A stretch of 64,000 bases of DNA from an uncultured delta proteobacterium (lineage in GTDB: Bacteria > Myxococcota > Myxococcia > Myxococcales > 40CM-4-68-19). The translations under genes and the position numbers were made by a program. Below are positions 1 to 9,017 of the stretch, in pieces; the first letter of the stretch is position 1, and every line of letters begins with the position of its first letter. The notes beneath the pieces are model-generated. The model saw nothing but the letters and a program-made list of their open reading frames with translations. It searched no databases and was not told where the DNA came from. Where the stretch lies: positions 37,365-101,364 of the forward strand of contig CAIWCD010000028.1 of assembly GCA_903911145.1 (NCBI GenBank). Reading direction: 5' to 3'.

Positions 1-1
1 T

Positions 2-841
2 CGCTGCTCCTATTGCGCAGCTCCCGCGATCGCCTCGAATGCCTATGAGACGCGCCAGATCAAGCCCAGAGCGCTCGCGCCGTTCGAGATCCAGGAGCGG
101 GACGCGCGAGAGCGATTCACCGGTTGGGTCAAGGGGCTCTGGTTCGCGCCCAATGCGCTCAAGAAAATGGCGCGCATCGATCGCGGCTTGAAGGGCTTCT
201 ATATCCCCTATTTCACCTACGACGCGCTGACCTATACCCACTATTCGGGCGAGCGCGGGACGGTCTATTACGAGGAAGAAGAAGTTACGGTGAATGGCAA
301 GACGGAGACGCGCCGGGTTGAGCGCGTGAGCTGGCAGCACGTCACCGGACAGGTGGAGGTCGACTTCGATGATCTCGCGATTGTCGCCTCGAAGACCGTC
401 CCGGTTGATCACGCCGAGGCTCTGGCGCCGTGGAGCCTCGAGAAGCTGGTCCCGTATACCGACTCTTATGTCAGCGGCTTTGTGGTCGAGGCTTACCAGC
501 AGGGATTAAAGAGTGGCTTCGAGCGCGCGGTTACCAAGATGCAGCCCGCGATCGAGCAGGCGGTCAATGCCGATATCGGCGGCGATCGGCAGCGCATTCA
601 CAGCATGTCGACGCAGTACAACGACAAGACGTTCCGGCACCTGCTCCTGCCGCTCTGGATCTCGGCTTATAACTACAGCGGCAAGACCTATCGCTTCCTC
701 GTCAATGGACAGACGGGCGCGGTGCGTGGGGAGCGGCCCTGGTCGATCGTCAAGATCGTCTTCGCGTCGCTCGCGGCGATTGCCGTGGGCGTCGGGATCT
801 ATTGGCTGTCGCAGAACCAGCACGGCGGCGCTGGCCGTTAG
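2..841 (+). CDS. Zinc-ribbon-containing membrane protein, 5' truncated
   Basis: The frame is open from the first bases of the window, so this is the last 279 residues of a longer gene whose start lies outside. It opens with RCSYC, which looks like the second half of a zinc ribbon. A soluble domain follows, with the runs GLWFAPNAL, FYIPYFTYDA and DIGGDRQRIHS, then LLLPLWISAYNY and FLVNGQTGAVRGERPWS. One membrane segment sits near the C-terminus (IVFASLAAIAVGVGIYWL). This matches a widespread bacterial family often mis-annotated as primosomal protein N'/replication factor Y because of the zinc ribbon; its biochemical role is unknown. A small exported-protein gene follows 17 bases later, so the two may be cotranscribed. 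Confidence 0.75.
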   Translation, partial: RCSYCAAPAIASNAYETRQIKPRALAPFEIQERDARERFTGWVKGLWFAPNALKKMARIDRGLKGFYIPYFTYDALTYTHYSGERGTVYYEEEEVTVNGKTETRRVERVSWQHVTGQVEVDFDDLAIVASKTVPVDHAEALAPWSLEKLVPYTDSYVSGFVVEAYQQGLKSGFERAVTKMQPAIEQAVNADIGGDRQRIHSMSTQYNDKTFRHLLLPLWISAYNYSGKTYRFLVNGQTGAVRGERPWSIVKIVFASLAAIAVGVGIYWLSQNQHGGAGR

Positions 842-858
842 CAGCGGGATTAGAACCC

Positions 859-1401
859 TTGATTAAACTCAGGCTGCTCGCGCTGCTTCTCCTGCCTCTG
901 CTCGCGGTGCCGGCTGCGTCGGCGGCCGAGACTGGAAAGACCATGGACTCGACTGTGCTCGCGCTGCTTCAGAATGCGATCGACGCAGTTCCGTTCGCGA
1001 CGCTCGAGGATTGCGCGAAGCGATTCTCGGTGACGCTGTCCGATCTTCCGCAGGCGGGCTCGAACAGCTTCTTCGCGGTCTATCAATCGACGGCGAGCCG
1101 CAATCCCTTGCTGGGCGCGGTCGAACTGCGCGCCAACTTCAAGGAGACGCCGCGCCGGCAGCTCTTGATCGTGCAGTTATCGAAGGCTGTGCCGCTCAAG
1201 AAGTCCGTGCTGGATGCCTTCCTGAAACTCAATGGCGTCGAGATGGGACCGAGCACGCCGCATCTCCCCGGCAGCAGTGCTTATGTCACGTATTCATTCA
1301 AATCCGCGGAGCTGCGCGTCGAGTATCAGGGGCTCGACTTCGCGGCCGTCACGGGATTTGTGGTTGATACAACGGCACGAACAAGCAGCGGCTCGAAGTA
1401 A
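859..1401 (+). CDS. Hypothetical exported protein
   Basis: About 180 residues from a TTG start at 859. That start gives a classic signal peptide (MIKLRLLALLLLPLLAV, then PAASA-A). An in-frame TTG at 802 would add 19 residues inside the previous gene and bury the signal peptide, so 859 is preferred although no strong Shine-Dalgarno site is visible. The mature part is about 155 residues, with two cysteines at most and no recognised domain. It looks like a small soluble periplasmic protein. Function unknown; position suggests cotranscription with the zinc-ribbon membrane protein. Confidence 0.6.
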   Translation: MIKLRLLALLLLPLLAVPAASAAETGKTMDSTVLALLQNAIDAVPFATLEDCAKRFSVTLSDLPQAGSNSFFAVYQSTASRNPLLGAVELRANFKETPRRQLLIVQLSKAVPLKKSVLDAFLKLNGVEMGPSTPHLPGSSAYVTYSFKSAELRVEYQGLDFAAVTGFVVDTTARTSSGSK

Positions 1402-1426
1402 TCAAGCCGCTGCCGCAAGCAGTCGC

Positions 1427-2449
1427 TTAAGCGAGGCACGCCTTGATCAGCGCATTCGCTTCTGCCGGGTGCGCCTTGCACTCGAGCAGCGCGCGCAGCA
1501 TCAGCGGCGCCACGATGGTCGCGTCCGATTCCACGACGAACATCGGCGTATCCTCGGTGAGCTTATCCCAGGTGATCTTCTCGTTCGGCGTCGCGCCTGA
1601 ATAAGAACCATAGGACGTCGTGGAATCGGAGATCTGGCAGAAGTAGGCCCACGGCTTCACCGGCTCATCGAGGTCGTACTTGATTGACGGCACGACGCAG
1701 ATGGGGAAGTCGCCGGCGATCCCGCCGCCGATCTGGAAGAAGCCGACGCCCTTGCCCGACGATAGTTCGCGATATTGATCGTAGAGCGCGCCCATATATT
1801 CGATGCCCGACTTGGCGATGCTCGCGCTGCACTCGCCGAGCTTGACGTGCGAGGCGAAGATATTGCCGAACGTCGAGTCCTCATATCCCGGCACGACGAT
1901 GGGCAGGTTGGCCTTGGCGGCGGCGAGCAGCCAGCACTCGTCGACCTTGCCCTCGTGCTGCTCCGGTCCGATGCCTTGAATCAGCTCGTAGAAGTACTCG
2001 TGCCAGAAGCGGCTCGTGTTGCTCGCGGTGGCGCTCTTCCACATCGGCACGATCGTCTTTTCGACGGCGCGGAACGCCTCGTCCTCGGGGATCGACGTAT
2101 CCGTGACCCGACGCATGCGGTCGTTGAGGATCTTCGTGTCGTCCTGCTTGGTGAAGTAGCGATAGTCGGGGAAATCCTTGTAGCCGTGGTGCGCGACGAG
2201 GCGGAAGAGCGACTCCTCGAGGTTCGCGCCCGTGACCGACATGCCGTGAATCAGACCCGCGCGGATGGCGGGCGCGAGCGTGATGCCGAGCTGCGCGGAG
2301 CTCATCGCGCCGGCGACCGACCAGAACATCTTCCCGCCGCTCTCGATATGCCGCCAATAGGCAATGAGGGCGTCACGCGTCGCGCGCGAGTTGAAGTTCT
2401 TGTAGTTCGTGAGGACGAAGTCGAGGATCGGAAGGTTCGGGTTCGCCAT
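1427..2449 (-). CDS. Deoxyhypusine synthase-like protein (possible homospermidine synthase)
   Basis: 340 residues, full length for the deoxyhypusine synthase superfamily. The family's NAD-binding fold is suggested by FWSVAGAMSSAQLG near residues 42-54 and GGGIAGDFP near 241-249. The reactive lysine expected in deoxyhypusine synthase is K296, in the segment ITWDKL after SYGSYSGATPNE. Bacteria lack eIF5A, so bacterial homologues are thought to act on polyamines, for example moving an aminobutyl group from spermidine onto putrescine to give homospermidine. The Shine-Dalgarno AGGAGG lies 8 bases before the ATG. It is the downstream partner of the C1 protease gene, 30 bases away on the same strand. 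The nearby aminotransferase operon would fit an amine-metabolism theme, but that link is inference. Confidence 0.85.
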   Translation of the reverse strand: MANPNLPILDFVLTNYKNFNSRATRDALIAYWRHIESGGKMFWSVAGAMSSAQLGITLAPAIRAGLIHGMSVTGANLEESLFRLVAHHGYKDFPDYRYFTKQDDTKILNDRMRRVTDTSIPEDEAFRAVEKTIVPMWKSATASNTSRFWHEYFYELIQGIGPEQHEGKVDECWLLAAAKANLPIVVPGYEDSTFGNIFASHVKLGECSASIAKSGIEYMGALYDQYRELSSGKGVGFFQIGGGIAGDFPICVVPSIKYDLDEPVKPWAYFCQISDSTTSYGSYSGATPNEKITWDKLTEDTPMFVVESDATIVAPLMLRALLECKAHPAEANALIKACLA

Positions 2450-2479
2450 AGGCGCCGCCTCCTAGCACGGCTTGCGCGT

Positions 2480-4093
2480 CTATGTCTTGTCGAACTCGAG
2501 CACCACCATCGCGACCCGATCGCCGTCGTTGCCGCTGTCGCTCATCTCGACCGCGCCTCCCTTGGCGCGCAGCTGGGCCTGGCTGCTCAAGCGGGCCCCG
2601 AGCGCCTTGGTGACCTTCTCCGCGTAGGTGACTCCGGCCGCGGCGTTGACCTGGACGTTGAGCTGCTTGAAGTCGAGCGCCTTGGGCGAAATCACCACCG
2701 CCACCGAGTCGCGCGTGCCGAGGTTGTCGGCGGTCAGGCTCTGCTTGCGCGGGAAGACGCGCGTGCCCACCGTGCCGCAATAGGGGGAATGCTTCTCGGT
2801 ATAGGGAAACAGCACATAGGAGCTACCGTCGGTCTCCTGCCCGAAGAGATACGTGTAGACCGGCGCTGTATTGCTGAACTCGACCTTGAAGCGCGTGCCC
2901 TTGTGGATCGGCTGCGCCGTGCGAAAGACGTTCTGCGAGACCGATTGCAGTGCGATCTTCTTCTGCGTTCCCGTCTCGACCAGACCGAAATGGAGGAGCT
3001 GGTGGTGGTCGCCCTGCGTCGCGGCGCCCATCGGATAGAGGCCATAGGCCTCCTTCACGAAGTGATTAAAATCCTTATAACGGACATAAGCGAGACCTTG
3101 ATCTCCCCAGCTGTTTCCCCAGGAGTTCATTAACTGAAAGGCACCGCCTTCGAGCTGGTCGTCGTAGCCGATCACTGCCATCGCGTGGCCGCCGAAGCCG
3201 CGCTCCTCCCAATCCTCCTGCGTCGGATGCCAGACGCGCGCTCCCTCCATCTCGCTCTCGAAGGTGCCGCCGACATTCATTCCAATCACCACCGGTGCGC
3301 CTTGCGCGAGATGCTGCTTGATCGCGAGCGCGTTGAGCGAATAGTCGCTCGCGTCCTGCGACAAGCGATCGAATCCAGCGATTCGATACTCCTGCGCCTG
3401 GCTCTTCTCCTCGCTGCTCGGCTGGCGGTCGCAGCGCTTCTGGTCATAGGCAAAATTCGCGAGCGGCAGATCGCCGGTCGATTCCATCAACTTCAAGGCG
3501 TGGAGAATCACCGTTCCGCCGCCGCACTTTCCTCCCGCGAGCTGGTCGTAGACGAACGAGGGGCTGAACGCGTTCGACTGCTGCGCAGGCTGGCCCGTCT
3601 GGCGCGAATAGAGAATCGTCCGGGCAGCATAGGACGTGGCCCAGCCGACGCACGAGCCCTGGTGGCCTTGATTCCCGCGCGGCGGCGCATATTCCGCGAG
3701 CGAGACGCGCGTGGGCAGCGAGCCGGGCTCGAGCGGTTCGTGGACGAGCGCCTGGTCGTAGACTTTCTGATCGAGCGTCGCGCCTCGCTTGCCTGCGGTC
3801 GGATCCGCGCTGCTCGGCACCGTCGGGGTATGCGGTGTGTTGTTCGCGCTCGCGCCGCCGCCACCCGCGCTGCTCTGCGAGTGATTGCTCCCCAGATAGA
3901 ACGCGCCGCCGATCACCGCGATGATCAGCGTGAGGACCGGATGTCGGACCGCGAACGTGATGAGTTGGATGAGCGCGAAGATGCCGCCGCTGCCTCCTCC
4001 ACCGCCGCCTCCACTGCTGCCGCCGCCGCTCGGGCGCGGGCTGTCATCTGCGGGCGAGTCATTCGGATCGTCGTCCGTCATGCGGATCGGCAT
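2480..4093 (-). CDS. Membrane-anchored papain-like (C1) cysteine protease with C-terminal DUF4384-like domain
   Basis: 537 residues from the ATG at 4093, chosen because AAGGAG lies just upstream; a longer open frame upstream has no such site. Order: short acidic N-terminus, a Gly/Ser-rich stretch (about 20-37), one or two membrane segments (about 38-68, broken by AVRHPV), a Gly/Ser/Thr/Pro linker, then a C1 peptidase domain. The active-site Cys is C148 in GNQGHQGSCVGWATS, with the oxyanion Gln four residues before it; the His is H303 in FGGHAMAVIGYDD and the Asn N323 in LMNSWGNSWGDQG, so the triad is complete. The last 150 residues (YLFGQ, VLFPYTE) resemble DUF4384, a beta-rich domain often paired with surface proteases. 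Probably anchored in the inner membrane with the protease outside. No propeptide is obvious. Confidence 0.85.
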   Translation of the reverse strand: MPIRMTDDDPNDSPADDSPRPSGGGSSGGGGGGGSGGIFALIQLITFAVRHPVLTLIIAVIGGAFYLGSNHSQSSAGGGGASANNTPHTPTVPSSADPTAGKRGATLDQKVYDQALVHEPLEPGSLPTRVSLAEYAPPRGNQGHQGSCVGWATSYAARTILYSRQTGQPAQQSNAFSPSFVYDQLAGGKCGGGTVILHALKLMESTGDLPLANFAYDQKRCDRQPSSEEKSQAQEYRIAGFDRLSQDASDYSLNALAIKQHLAQGAPVVIGMNVGGTFESEMEGARVWHPTQEDWEERGFGGHAMAVIGYDDQLEGGAFQLMNSWGNSWGDQGLAYVRYKDFNHFVKEAYGLYPMGAATQGDHHQLLHFGLVETGTQKKIALQSVSQNVFRTAQPIHKGTRFKVEFSNTAPVYTYLFGQETDGSSYVLFPYTEKHSPYCGTVGTRVFPRKQSLTADNLGTRDSVAVVISPKALDFKQLNVQVNAAAGVTYAEKVTKALGARLSSQAQLRAKGGAVEMSDSGNDGDRVAMVVLEFDKT

Positions 4094-4214
4094 CGCAACT
4101 CCTTCAATCGGGCAGGGGCGTTTGGAATCTGTCAGTGCTCCGCGCGGGACACAAGGGACCGTGTGCAAAAGACGCACGCTTCGCTGCGCGCTTTGGGGCA
4201 TAAAGCGGTCCGCG

Positions 4215-5573
4215 ATGAAGACCCATGTCCGCTACCCAGACGGAAATGTCCTGCTGCGCAACCTCACGCGCGAGATGCCGATCATTGCGCGCGGAGAGGG
4301 CATCTATCTCTTCGATGAGTCGGGCAAGCGATATATCGACGCCTCGTCGGGAGCGCTGGTCGTCAGCGTCGGACACGGCAACAAGCACGTCGCCGACGCG
4401 CTGCACGCGCAGCTTCTCAAGGTCGGCTACGTCAATGGAACCCACTTTACGTCTCGCGCAACCGAGACGCTCGCGACCAGACTGGCCGTGCTGGCGACCG
4501 CAGAACTGCCCGACGCGAAACTGACCCGCGCGGCTTTTCTCTCGTCGGGCTCCGAGGTCGTCGAGGCGGCGGTGAAGTTCGTGCGCCAGCTCTGGATGGA
4601 GCGCGGGCAACCGAAGCGCAGCAAGATGATCGCGCGGATCCCGAGCTATCACGGCAATACCTTGTATGCGCTCTCGATGTCGGGCCGGCCGCATTACAAG
4701 AAGCTCTATGGGCCAATGCTCTCGGAAGTGGTCACGACAGCCTCGCCATATCCCTATCGCTCGGGACTCACTGATTACGACCGCGATGGCGCGGATTACT
4801 ACGGCAAGCTGCTTGAAGAGGTGATCGCGAAGGAGGGGGGCGAGACGATCGCGGCCTTCATCGCCGAGCCGGTGATTGGCTCGTCCGCCGGCGCAGCATT
4901 GCCGCCGCGCGGATACTTCCAGCGCATGCGCGAGATCTGCGACCGCCACGGGATTTTAATGATCGCCGACGAGGTCCTCTGCGGCGCGGGGCGCTGCGGC
5001 TCGTTCTTTGCCAGCGCGGCGACCGGCTTTCGCCCCGACGTGCTCGTGCTCGGCAAAGGTCTTGGCGGCGGCTGCGTTCCTCTCTCGGCGCTGCTCGTGC
5101 GCGAGGATCATCTCGAGGAGATGCGGCTCGGCTCGGGATATTTCCAGCACGCGCAGACCTATCTGCAGGCGCCGTTCATGACCGCTGCGGGCGTGGCGGT
5201 GCTCGAGGAGTTCGATCGCGCCGATCTGGTTGGCAATGCCGCGCGCACGGGCGAATATCTGCAGCAGCGCCTGCGCGAAAAATTATTGCCGCTCAAGTCG
5301 GTCGGCTCGGTGCAGGGCATTGGTCTGCTCGCCGGTATCGAGCTGGTCGAGAACAAGGAAACGAAGGCTCCCTATGCCCGCTCGAAGAAGGTGATCGAGC
5401 GGCTCTGCGCGCATCTCTTCGCGCGAGGCATGATCGTCTGGCCGAATATGGGCCAGGCCGACGGGACCAATGGCGATCTCTTCATGATTGGTCCGCCGTT
5501 GGTGATTACCAAAGCGCAGGTTGACGAGCTGGTTGACGGTCTTGCCGCTGCACTCGAGGAGTTCTCTCCATGA
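4215..5573 (+). CDS. Class III PLP-dependent aminotransferase
   Basis: 452 residues. The PLP lysine is K281 in VLGKGLGGG and the ring-nitrogen Asp is D252 in MIADEVLCGAGRCG, both in the usual class III places. SSGSEVVEAAVKFVRQ and SYHGNT are the other family landmarks. It is the first gene of an operon: its TGA overlaps the ATG of the dehydrogenase by four bases. The amino donor cannot be read from sequence; an omega-amino acid, diamine or ornithine/GABA-like substrate is likely because a semialdehyde-type dehydrogenase follows. The ATG at 4215 aligns with the family N-terminus. The open frame continues upstream through the divergent protease gene, but that extension is low complexity and not believed. 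Confidence 0.85.
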   Translation: MKTHVRYPDGNVLLRNLTREMPIIARGEGIYLFDESGKRYIDASSGALVVSVGHGNKHVADALHAQLLKVGYVNGTHFTSRATETLATRLAVLATAELPDAKLTRAAFLSSGSEVVEAAVKFVRQLWMERGQPKRSKMIARIPSYHGNTLYALSMSGRPHYKKLYGPMLSEVVTTASPYPYRSGLTDYDRDGADYYGKLLEEVIAKEGGETIAAFIAEPVIGSSAGAALPPRGYFQRMREICDRHGILMIADEVLCGAGRCGSFFASAATGFRPDVLVLGKGLGGGCVPLSALLVREDHLEEMRLGSGYFQHAQTYLQAPFMTAAGVAVLEEFDRADLVGNAARTGEYLQQRLREKLLPLKSVGSVQGIGLLAGIELVENKETKAPYARSKKVIERLCAHLFARGMIVWPNMGQADGTNGDLFMIGPPLVITKAQVDELVDGLAAALEEFSP

Positions 5574-7132
5574 CGTTTCGAATCACCTATTCCGTTCTCG
5601 AAGCCGATCTGACCGAGCTGCACCGCGAGTTCGACGGCGTGCTCTCGTCGCTGCGCAGCGAGTTCGGCAAGAGCTATCCCTCGTGGGTTGCGGGTCGGGC
5701 GCTCGAGAGTGGCGATCTGCTCGATTCCCATCCGCCGGCCGATACGCGCCAGCTGCTCGCCCGTTTCCATCGCGCGCCGGTGACCATCCTCGATGAGGCC
5801 GTGCGGGCCGCTCACGCCGCGCAGAAGATCTGGGCCGCGCTGCCGTGGCAGGAGCGGGTCGCGCGCATTCGCCGTGCGGCTGGGCTGATCTCCGAGCGGC
5901 GTCTGCGGCTGTCGGCGATCATGTCGCTTGAGGTCGGCAAGAGCCGTCTCGAGAGCCTCGGCGATGTCGAGGAGTCGGCCGATCTGCTTCGTTACTATTC
6001 GGGCCAGGTTGAGGAGAGCAATGGCTTCTCCCGCCCGCTCGGGAAGCTCTCGCCCAATGAGGATACGCGCGATGTATTGCGTCCCTATGGCGTCTTCGCG
6101 GTGATATCGCCGTTCAATTTCCCCGCCGCGCTGGCGACGGGAATGGCAGGAGCGGCCCTGCTCGCAGGCAATGCGGTCATATTAAAACCCAGCGAAGAGA
6201 CGCCGTGGTGCGCGCAGGGGCTCTACGATGCGCTCCGCGACGCGAAGCTCCCCGACGGGCTTTTCCAGGTGCTGCACGGCGAAGGGCATACAATTGGAGC
6301 CGCGCTCTCTCGTCATCCGGGAATTGATGGCGTGGCGTTTACCGGCAGCACGAAGGTCGGTTTCGAGCTGCAGCGATTAATGACGACCGGCAAGCGGATG
6401 CGTCCGGCGCTGCTCGAGATGGGCGGCAAGAACGCGGCGATCGTCTGTGAGAGCGCCGATCTCGATGCCGCGGTCGAGGGCTGCGCCCGCTCGGCGTTCG
6501 GCTTGTCCGGCCAGAAGTGCAGCGCTCTCTCTCGAATCTACGTCGCCCGCTCGCGCCAGCAGGAGTTCATCGAGAAGCTCGTCGAGCGTGCGCGCAAGAT
6601 CGTCATCGGTGATCCGACGCGTGCCGAGGTCTATCTCGGACCCGTCATTAATGCCGCTGCGGTCGCCCGATACGAGCAGGCCGCGGCCGATGTGAAGTCC
6701 GGTGGTGGCACGATTCATGTCGGCGGCGAGCGCCTGCGCGGCGGAGAATTTGAGCACGGATATTTCGTCGCGCCGACCATCGCGACGGTTCCGCGCAGTC
6801 ATCGCATTGCGAAGGACGAGCTCTTCCTGCCGTTCGTCATCGTCGAGGGATTCGATACCTTCGACGAGGCGATTGCGCTCGCGAACGATGTTGATTACGG
6901 CCTGACAGGCGGAATCTTCAGCGGCAACAAGGATGAGATCGAGCAGTTCATGGACCGCTGCGAGGCGGGCGTGCTCTATGCAAATCGCAAGACCGGCGCG
7001 ACGACGGGGGCGTGGCCGGGCGTGCAGTCGTTCTGTGGTTGGAAAGGTTCCGGTTCAACAGGGAAGGGCGGCTGCGGTCCCTTCTATGTGGCGCAGTTCG
7101 CGCGCGAACAGTCGCAGACGAGGATGGGTTAA
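5570..7132 (+). CDS. Aldehyde dehydrogenase, glutamate-semialdehyde (1-pyrroline-5-carboxylate) dehydrogenase type
   Basis: 520 residues, NAD(P)-dependent oxidation of an amino-acid semialdehyde to the acid. The catalytic Cys is C317 in SGQKCSALSR, the general base Glu E283 in LLEMGGKNAAIV and the oxyanion Asn N183 in SPFNFP. SGQKCSA and the C-terminal GWKGSGSTGKGGCGPFY followed by QFAREQSQT are typical of P5C dehydrogenases (PutA/RocA) rather than generic aldehyde dehydrogenases. It overlaps the upstream aminotransferase (ATGA) and is followed 3 bases later by a second aminotransferase. This suggests a pathway where a transaminase makes a semialdehyde that this enzyme oxidises. No proline dehydrogenase gene is nearby. 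Confidence 0.85.
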   Translation: MTFRITYSVLEADLTELHREFDGVLSSLRSEFGKSYPSWVAGRALESGDLLDSHPPADTRQLLARFHRAPVTILDEAVRAAHAAQKIWAALPWQERVARIRRAAGLISERRLRLSAIMSLEVGKSRLESLGDVEESADLLRYYSGQVEESNGFSRPLGKLSPNEDTRDVLRPYGVFAVISPFNFPAALATGMAGAALLAGNAVILKPSEETPWCAQGLYDALRDAKLPDGLFQVLHGEGHTIGAALSRHPGIDGVAFTGSTKVGFELQRLMTTGKRMRPALLEMGGKNAAIVCESADLDAAVEGCARSAFGLSGQKCSALSRIYVARSRQQEFIEKLVERARKIVIGDPTRAEVYLGPVINAAAVARYEQAAADVKSGGGTIHVGGERLRGGEFEHGYFVAPTIATVPRSHRIAKDELFLPFVIVEGFDTFDEAIALANDVDYGLTGGIFSGNKDEIEQFMDRCEAGVLYANRKTGATTGAWPGVQSFCGWKGSGSTGKGGCGPFYVAQFAREQSQTRMG

Positions 7133-7135
7133 TCG

Positions 7136-8452
7136 ATGAGCAACTTGTATCCAGAGATTAAAGTCGCCCCGCCGGGTCCCAAGGGCCAGGCCATCATTGA
7201 CCTCGATAAGCGATATACGTCGCCGAGCTACATCAAGGAATATCCGCTCGTCGTCGAGCGCGGGGAAGGGCCGTGGGTCATCGACGTCGACGGGAATCGG
7301 TATCTCGATTTCATGGCGGGTATCGCCGTCAACTCGACCGGCCATGCGCATCCGGCAGTCGTGAAGGCGATTAAAGACGCCGCGGATAAGTTCCTCCATA
7401 TCTGCGGCACCGACTTCTATTACGACTCGTTCTCGAAGATCTGCGAGCGGCTGGGGAACCTCGTGCCCGGAATGGGACCGAAGAAGGTCTTCCTGACCAA
7501 CTCCGGCACCGAGGCAATCGAGGGCGCGCTCAAGCTGGTGCGCTGGCACACCAAGCGGCAGAACATCATCGCGTTCAAGGGGGCCTTCCACGGACGCACC
7601 TATGGCGCGATCTCGCTGAACTCCTCGAAGGTGGCGCAGCGCGCGTTCTTCGGTCCGCTGATCGGCGGCGTCACGCACATCGCCTATCCGTCCGAGAAGG
7701 GGCCGAGCGTCGCCGACGTGCTGGAGAAGGATCTCTTCGTCAGCCACGTTTCGCCCAAGGAGATCGCAGCGATCTTCATCGAGCCGATCCTCGGCGAGGG
7801 TGGATATCAACTGCCGCCCGCGCAGGCGCTGCGCGATCTGCGCCGCATCTGCGATGCGCACGGAATCATGCTCGTGTTCGATGAGGTCCAGTGCGGCATC
7901 GGACGCACCGGGCGCTGGTTCGCGGCGGAGCACTTTAATGTCATGCCCGATATCATCTGCTCGGCGAAGGGTATCGCCTCGGGAATGCCGCTCGGCGCGA
8001 TCATCGCGAAGGAGAGCGTGATGACCTGGACGCGCGGGTCGCACGGCTCGACCTACGGCGGCAATCCGCTCTGCTGCGCGGCTGCGCTGGCGACGCTCGA
8101 TGTGATTGAGCCGATCCTTCCGCAGATCGGCGAAGTCGGCGCTTATATGCTCAAGGGATTAACCGCGCTGCAGAAGAAGCACGCGGTGATTGGAGACGTG
8201 CGCGGCGTCGGTTTAATGATCGGCGTCGAGTTCCTCCTGCCCAATGGCGAGCCGGCTGCTGATTACGTCGGCGCGCTCGAGCAGCTCGCGTTCCGCAAGG
8301 GACTGCTCTTGCTCTCGTGCGGCAAGTCGACGGTGCGCATCGCGCCGCCGCTCATCATCGGCAAGCACGAGGTGGACGTCGGCCTCGGCGTGCTCGATGT
8401 CTGCCTCACCGAGCTCGACGGGCAGTTCGGCCTGAAGAACGGGAAGGCCTGA
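7136..8452 (+). CDS. Class III aminotransferase, acetylornithine / 4-aminobutyrate aminotransferase family
   Basis: 438 residues. PLP lysine K278 in IICSAKGIASGMPLG; Asp D249 in VFDEVQCGIGRTG; NSGTEAIEGALKLVR and FKGAFHGRTYGA are present. The sequence is closer to the GabT/acetylornithine aminotransferase group than the first aminotransferase of this operon is, so the two are paralogues with probably different substrates. It starts 3 bases after the dehydrogenase stop and ends 3 bases before lspA, so the four genes are almost certainly one transcript. Candidate substrates are GABA, 5-aminovalerate, ornithine or lysine; sequence alone does not decide. Confidence 0.85.
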   Translation: MSNLYPEIKVAPPGPKGQAIIDLDKRYTSPSYIKEYPLVVERGEGPWVIDVDGNRYLDFMAGIAVNSTGHAHPAVVKAIKDAADKFLHICGTDFYYDSFSKICERLGNLVPGMGPKKVFLTNSGTEAIEGALKLVRWHTKRQNIIAFKGAFHGRTYGAISLNSSKVAQRAFFGPLIGGVTHIAYPSEKGPSVADVLEKDLFVSHVSPKEIAAIFIEPILGEGGYQLPPAQALRDLRRICDAHGIMLVFDEVQCGIGRTGRWFAAEHFNVMPDIICSAKGIASGMPLGAIIAKESVMTWTRGSHGSTYGGNPLCCAAALATLDVIEPILPQIGEVGAYMLKGLTALQKKHAVIGDVRGVGLMIGVEFLLPNGEPAADYVGALEQLAFRKGLLLLSCGKSTVRIAPPLIIGKHEVDVGLGVLDVCLTELDGQFGLKNGKA

Positions 8453-8455
8453 GCG

Positions 8456-8947
8456 ATGCCGCGGCGTTCCCTGCTCGTATTTGGTTTGATTGCCGGATGT
8501 ATCGGCTTCGATCAGGGAACCAAGCGGCTCGCGGTCCTTCATCTGCTCGGCGCGCGGCCGATCAATCTGCTCTTCGGAATCGTGCGGCTGAGCTACGCGG
8601 AGAATACCGGCGCGTGGGGCAGCCTCGGCTCGCATTGGCCGCCGCTGCTCAAGCAACTCGCCTTCGTGATCGCCCCCGGACTGCTTCTGTTCATGATGCT
8701 TGTTTTTCTGCTGACGAGGCGCGGGCTGAATCTTCCGACCATCCTCGCCTATTCGATGATCGTCGGCGGCGGCGCGAGCAATCTGCTCGATCGCGTGCGC
8801 GCTGGTGCGGTGGTTGATTTTCTCTATGTCGGCGTCGGTTGGCTGGGGACCAATATCTTCAACGTCGCGGATGTTGCGGTTGTGGCCGGAGTGCTGCTGC
8901 TGCTGGTCTCTGGTCGGCCAGATGTCATTGTCCGCGCGGAGAGCTGA
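8456..8947 (+). CDS. lspA: Lipoprotein signal peptidase (signal peptidase II)
   Basis: 163 residues with four hydrophobic segments. The two catalytic aspartates are D112 in SNLLDRVRAGAVVDFL and D139 in FNVADV, almost the same positions as in E. coli LspA (114 and 141). The other landmarks are FDQGTKR near the N-terminus and YAENTGAWGSL. It removes signal peptides from diacylated prolipoproteins in the inner membrane. It is the last gene of an amino-acid catabolic operon (3 bases after the aminotransferase), an unusual setting because lspA commonly follows ileS. The window encodes at least six predicted lipoproteins that would need this activity. Confidence 0.9.
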   Translation: MPRRSLLVFGLIAGCIGFDQGTKRLAVLHLLGARPINLLFGIVRLSYAENTGAWGSLGSHWPPLLKQLAFVIAPGLLLFMMLVFLLTRRGLNLPTILAYSMIVGGGASNLLDRVRAGAVVDFLYVGVGWLGTNIFNVADVAVVAGVLLLLVSGRPDVIVRAES

Positions 8948-9017
8948 GACGTGAGTCGATTTCGGTTGGCCTCCTCCCGATGCTACGGTGCGCGCCTTTT
9001 GTCGACGGGAGCGCACC

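Noticed and set aside
1775..3133. Plus-strand open frame of 452 codons
   Set aside because: It lies antisense to the DHS-like and protease genes, and its translation is Arg/Ala/Val-rich with no domain. High-GC codon bias opens such shadow frames.
3921..4214. N-terminal extension of the first aminotransferase
   Set aside because: The added residues are proline runs coded opposite the Gly-rich linker of the protease gene; the family begins at 4215.
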